Positions 63,206 through 64,000 of a stretch of DNA of 64,000 bases are shown piece by piece. Origin of the DNA: Sorex araneus (lineage: Eukaryota; Chordata; Mammalia; Eulipotyphla; Soricidae); NCBI RefSeq assembly GCF_027595985.1, contig NC_073304.1, positions 216,303,500-216,367,499 of the forward strand, given 5' to 3'. A model generated the notes under the pieces. That model was not told the DNA's origin. It was given only the letters and a program-made list of their open reading frames with translations, and searched no databases. Position numbers and translations under genes: made by a program. Each line of letters opens with the position of its first letter. Position 1 is the stretch's first letter.

Positions 63206-63892
63206 GGAAAGAAAGAAAGCAAAGCAAAGCAAAAACAGAAAGAACTGCCCCGTGGTAGTTTACAAAGCTTTGATTGGGCAGGGAGCCCTGAGGGCAAAGA
63301 ATGCTCCTGACCTCATTGTCCTGGTGCCCGCCCTGCAAATGGGGCTAAAATGAATAATGTGGGTCCACTTGGTCTCTGATGACAAAACTAAGGGTAGGAA
63401 AACGTGAAAAAAGCCCGGGTAGGAATGAAAAGAATAACAGCATTAACACGACTGCAGGTGGGGGGAGGGATATTATTTTTTCAAGTGTGAGCTGATTGAG
63501 GAGGAATTCCATGTTATTGCAAGACAAACCCAGGAAAGAACTAATTTGAAGGTGGAAGTTGTATTACATCCACGTGGATTAAAAAGGCTTTTTTCAGTAG
63601 CTGCTTCAATGTCTAACTGGCCTCTTTACCAAATTCCCAGGTGCTGACTCTGTAACCCCTCAAATCCTAGGACGGTTGCAGGGTTGAGTTGCCAAAATGG
63701 CTTGTGGCCAGAGAAATAAAGTCAGACCCTCACTCCTGTCTCCTGCAGTGAGTACAAAAGCAAACATGAAATCCTAATAAGCTTGAACACGGAGGACATG
63801 CCCAGCTCCCTCGTCTCTCCTTATCACCATGTCTTGCTTATAGTTACACAGAAGCCTGCAAATATATTTTTATTAAATATATATTTATTCTC
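63206..63892. other. Unique AT-richer sequence upstream of the gene
   Basis: No coding or repeat signal; an AT-only stretch lies at about 63860-63890. Confidence 0.4.
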
Positions 63893-64000
63893 TTATGGGC
63901 ACTGGTGGAGGGATGTAAACGAAATGCAAACGTGAAAGTTCATACGTTTGTAACTGTACCTCACAGTGATTCACTAATAAAAAATTAAAAATAAAAAATA
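63893..64000 (+). mobile_element. L1-type 3' end, plus strand, with AATAAA
   Basis: 'gggcactggtggagggatg', 'tttgtaactgtacctcacag', 'tgattcactaataaaaaa' and an A-rich tail running to the window edge. Confidence 0.82.

Noticed and set aside
61124..63232. 702-codon minus-strand frame overlapping the called gene
   Set aside because: Arg/Pro/Gly-rich throughout, starts beyond the inferred promoter in SINE-tail sequence, and lacks the conserved-looking C-terminal switch. It looks like a GC-rich shadow frame. The plus-strand frames at 60946-61965, 61559-62716 and 61635-62696 were rejected for the same reason.

Overview
This is a 64-kb piece of mammalian nuclear DNA, most likely from a shrew (Soricidae, probably Sorex). 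The evidence is a tRNA-derived SINE of about 170-190 bp present in roughly a hundred full, truncated or decayed copies on both strands. Its head carries exact pol III A-box (TAGCACAGCGGG) and B-box (GGTTCGATTCC) matches, and I recognise it from memory as the shrew 'SOR'-type element. Ancient L1 debris, an RTE-type LINE fragment, CA/GA/GGAA microsatellites and two CpG islands also fit a eutherian mammal. There is no bacterial, phage or CRISPR content.

Layout. 1-1.06 kb is a degenerate CACACT-type simple repeat. 3.2-11.2 kb is almost SINE-free and holds CpG island 1 (about 5.9-8.6 kb), a possible 5' exon with a splice donor on the minus strand, and candidate conserved non-coding elements. 11.2-57.4 kb is dominated by retroposons: SINEs, several L1 fragments that host stacks of SINEs, an RTE LINE 3' end at 33.0-33.7 kb, unclassified repeat-like blocks near 32 and 40 kb, and a 1-kb minisatellite at 46.1-47.1 kb. 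57.4-63.1 kb is again nearly SINE-free and contains CpG island 2.

Genes. The one coding region I can support well is an intronless-looking minus-strand ORF of 365 codons (61,078-62,175) inside CpG island 2, with TATA, CCAAT and CRE-like elements in correct order upstream of its start. It encodes a basic, proline/alanine-rich protein with a nuclear localisation-like cluster and a less biased, conserved-looking C-terminal third. I do not recognise it. Nearly all other long reading frames are translations of SINEs, microsatellites or GC-rich DNA.

Main biology. Two SINE branches share one pol III promoter but end differently. The common branch has an A-rich tail and target-site duplications of the kind L1 machinery makes. 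The rarer branch ends in about 37 bp that match the last codons of the RTE LINE in the same window. Clean target-site duplications let the insertion order be read at many nested sites.
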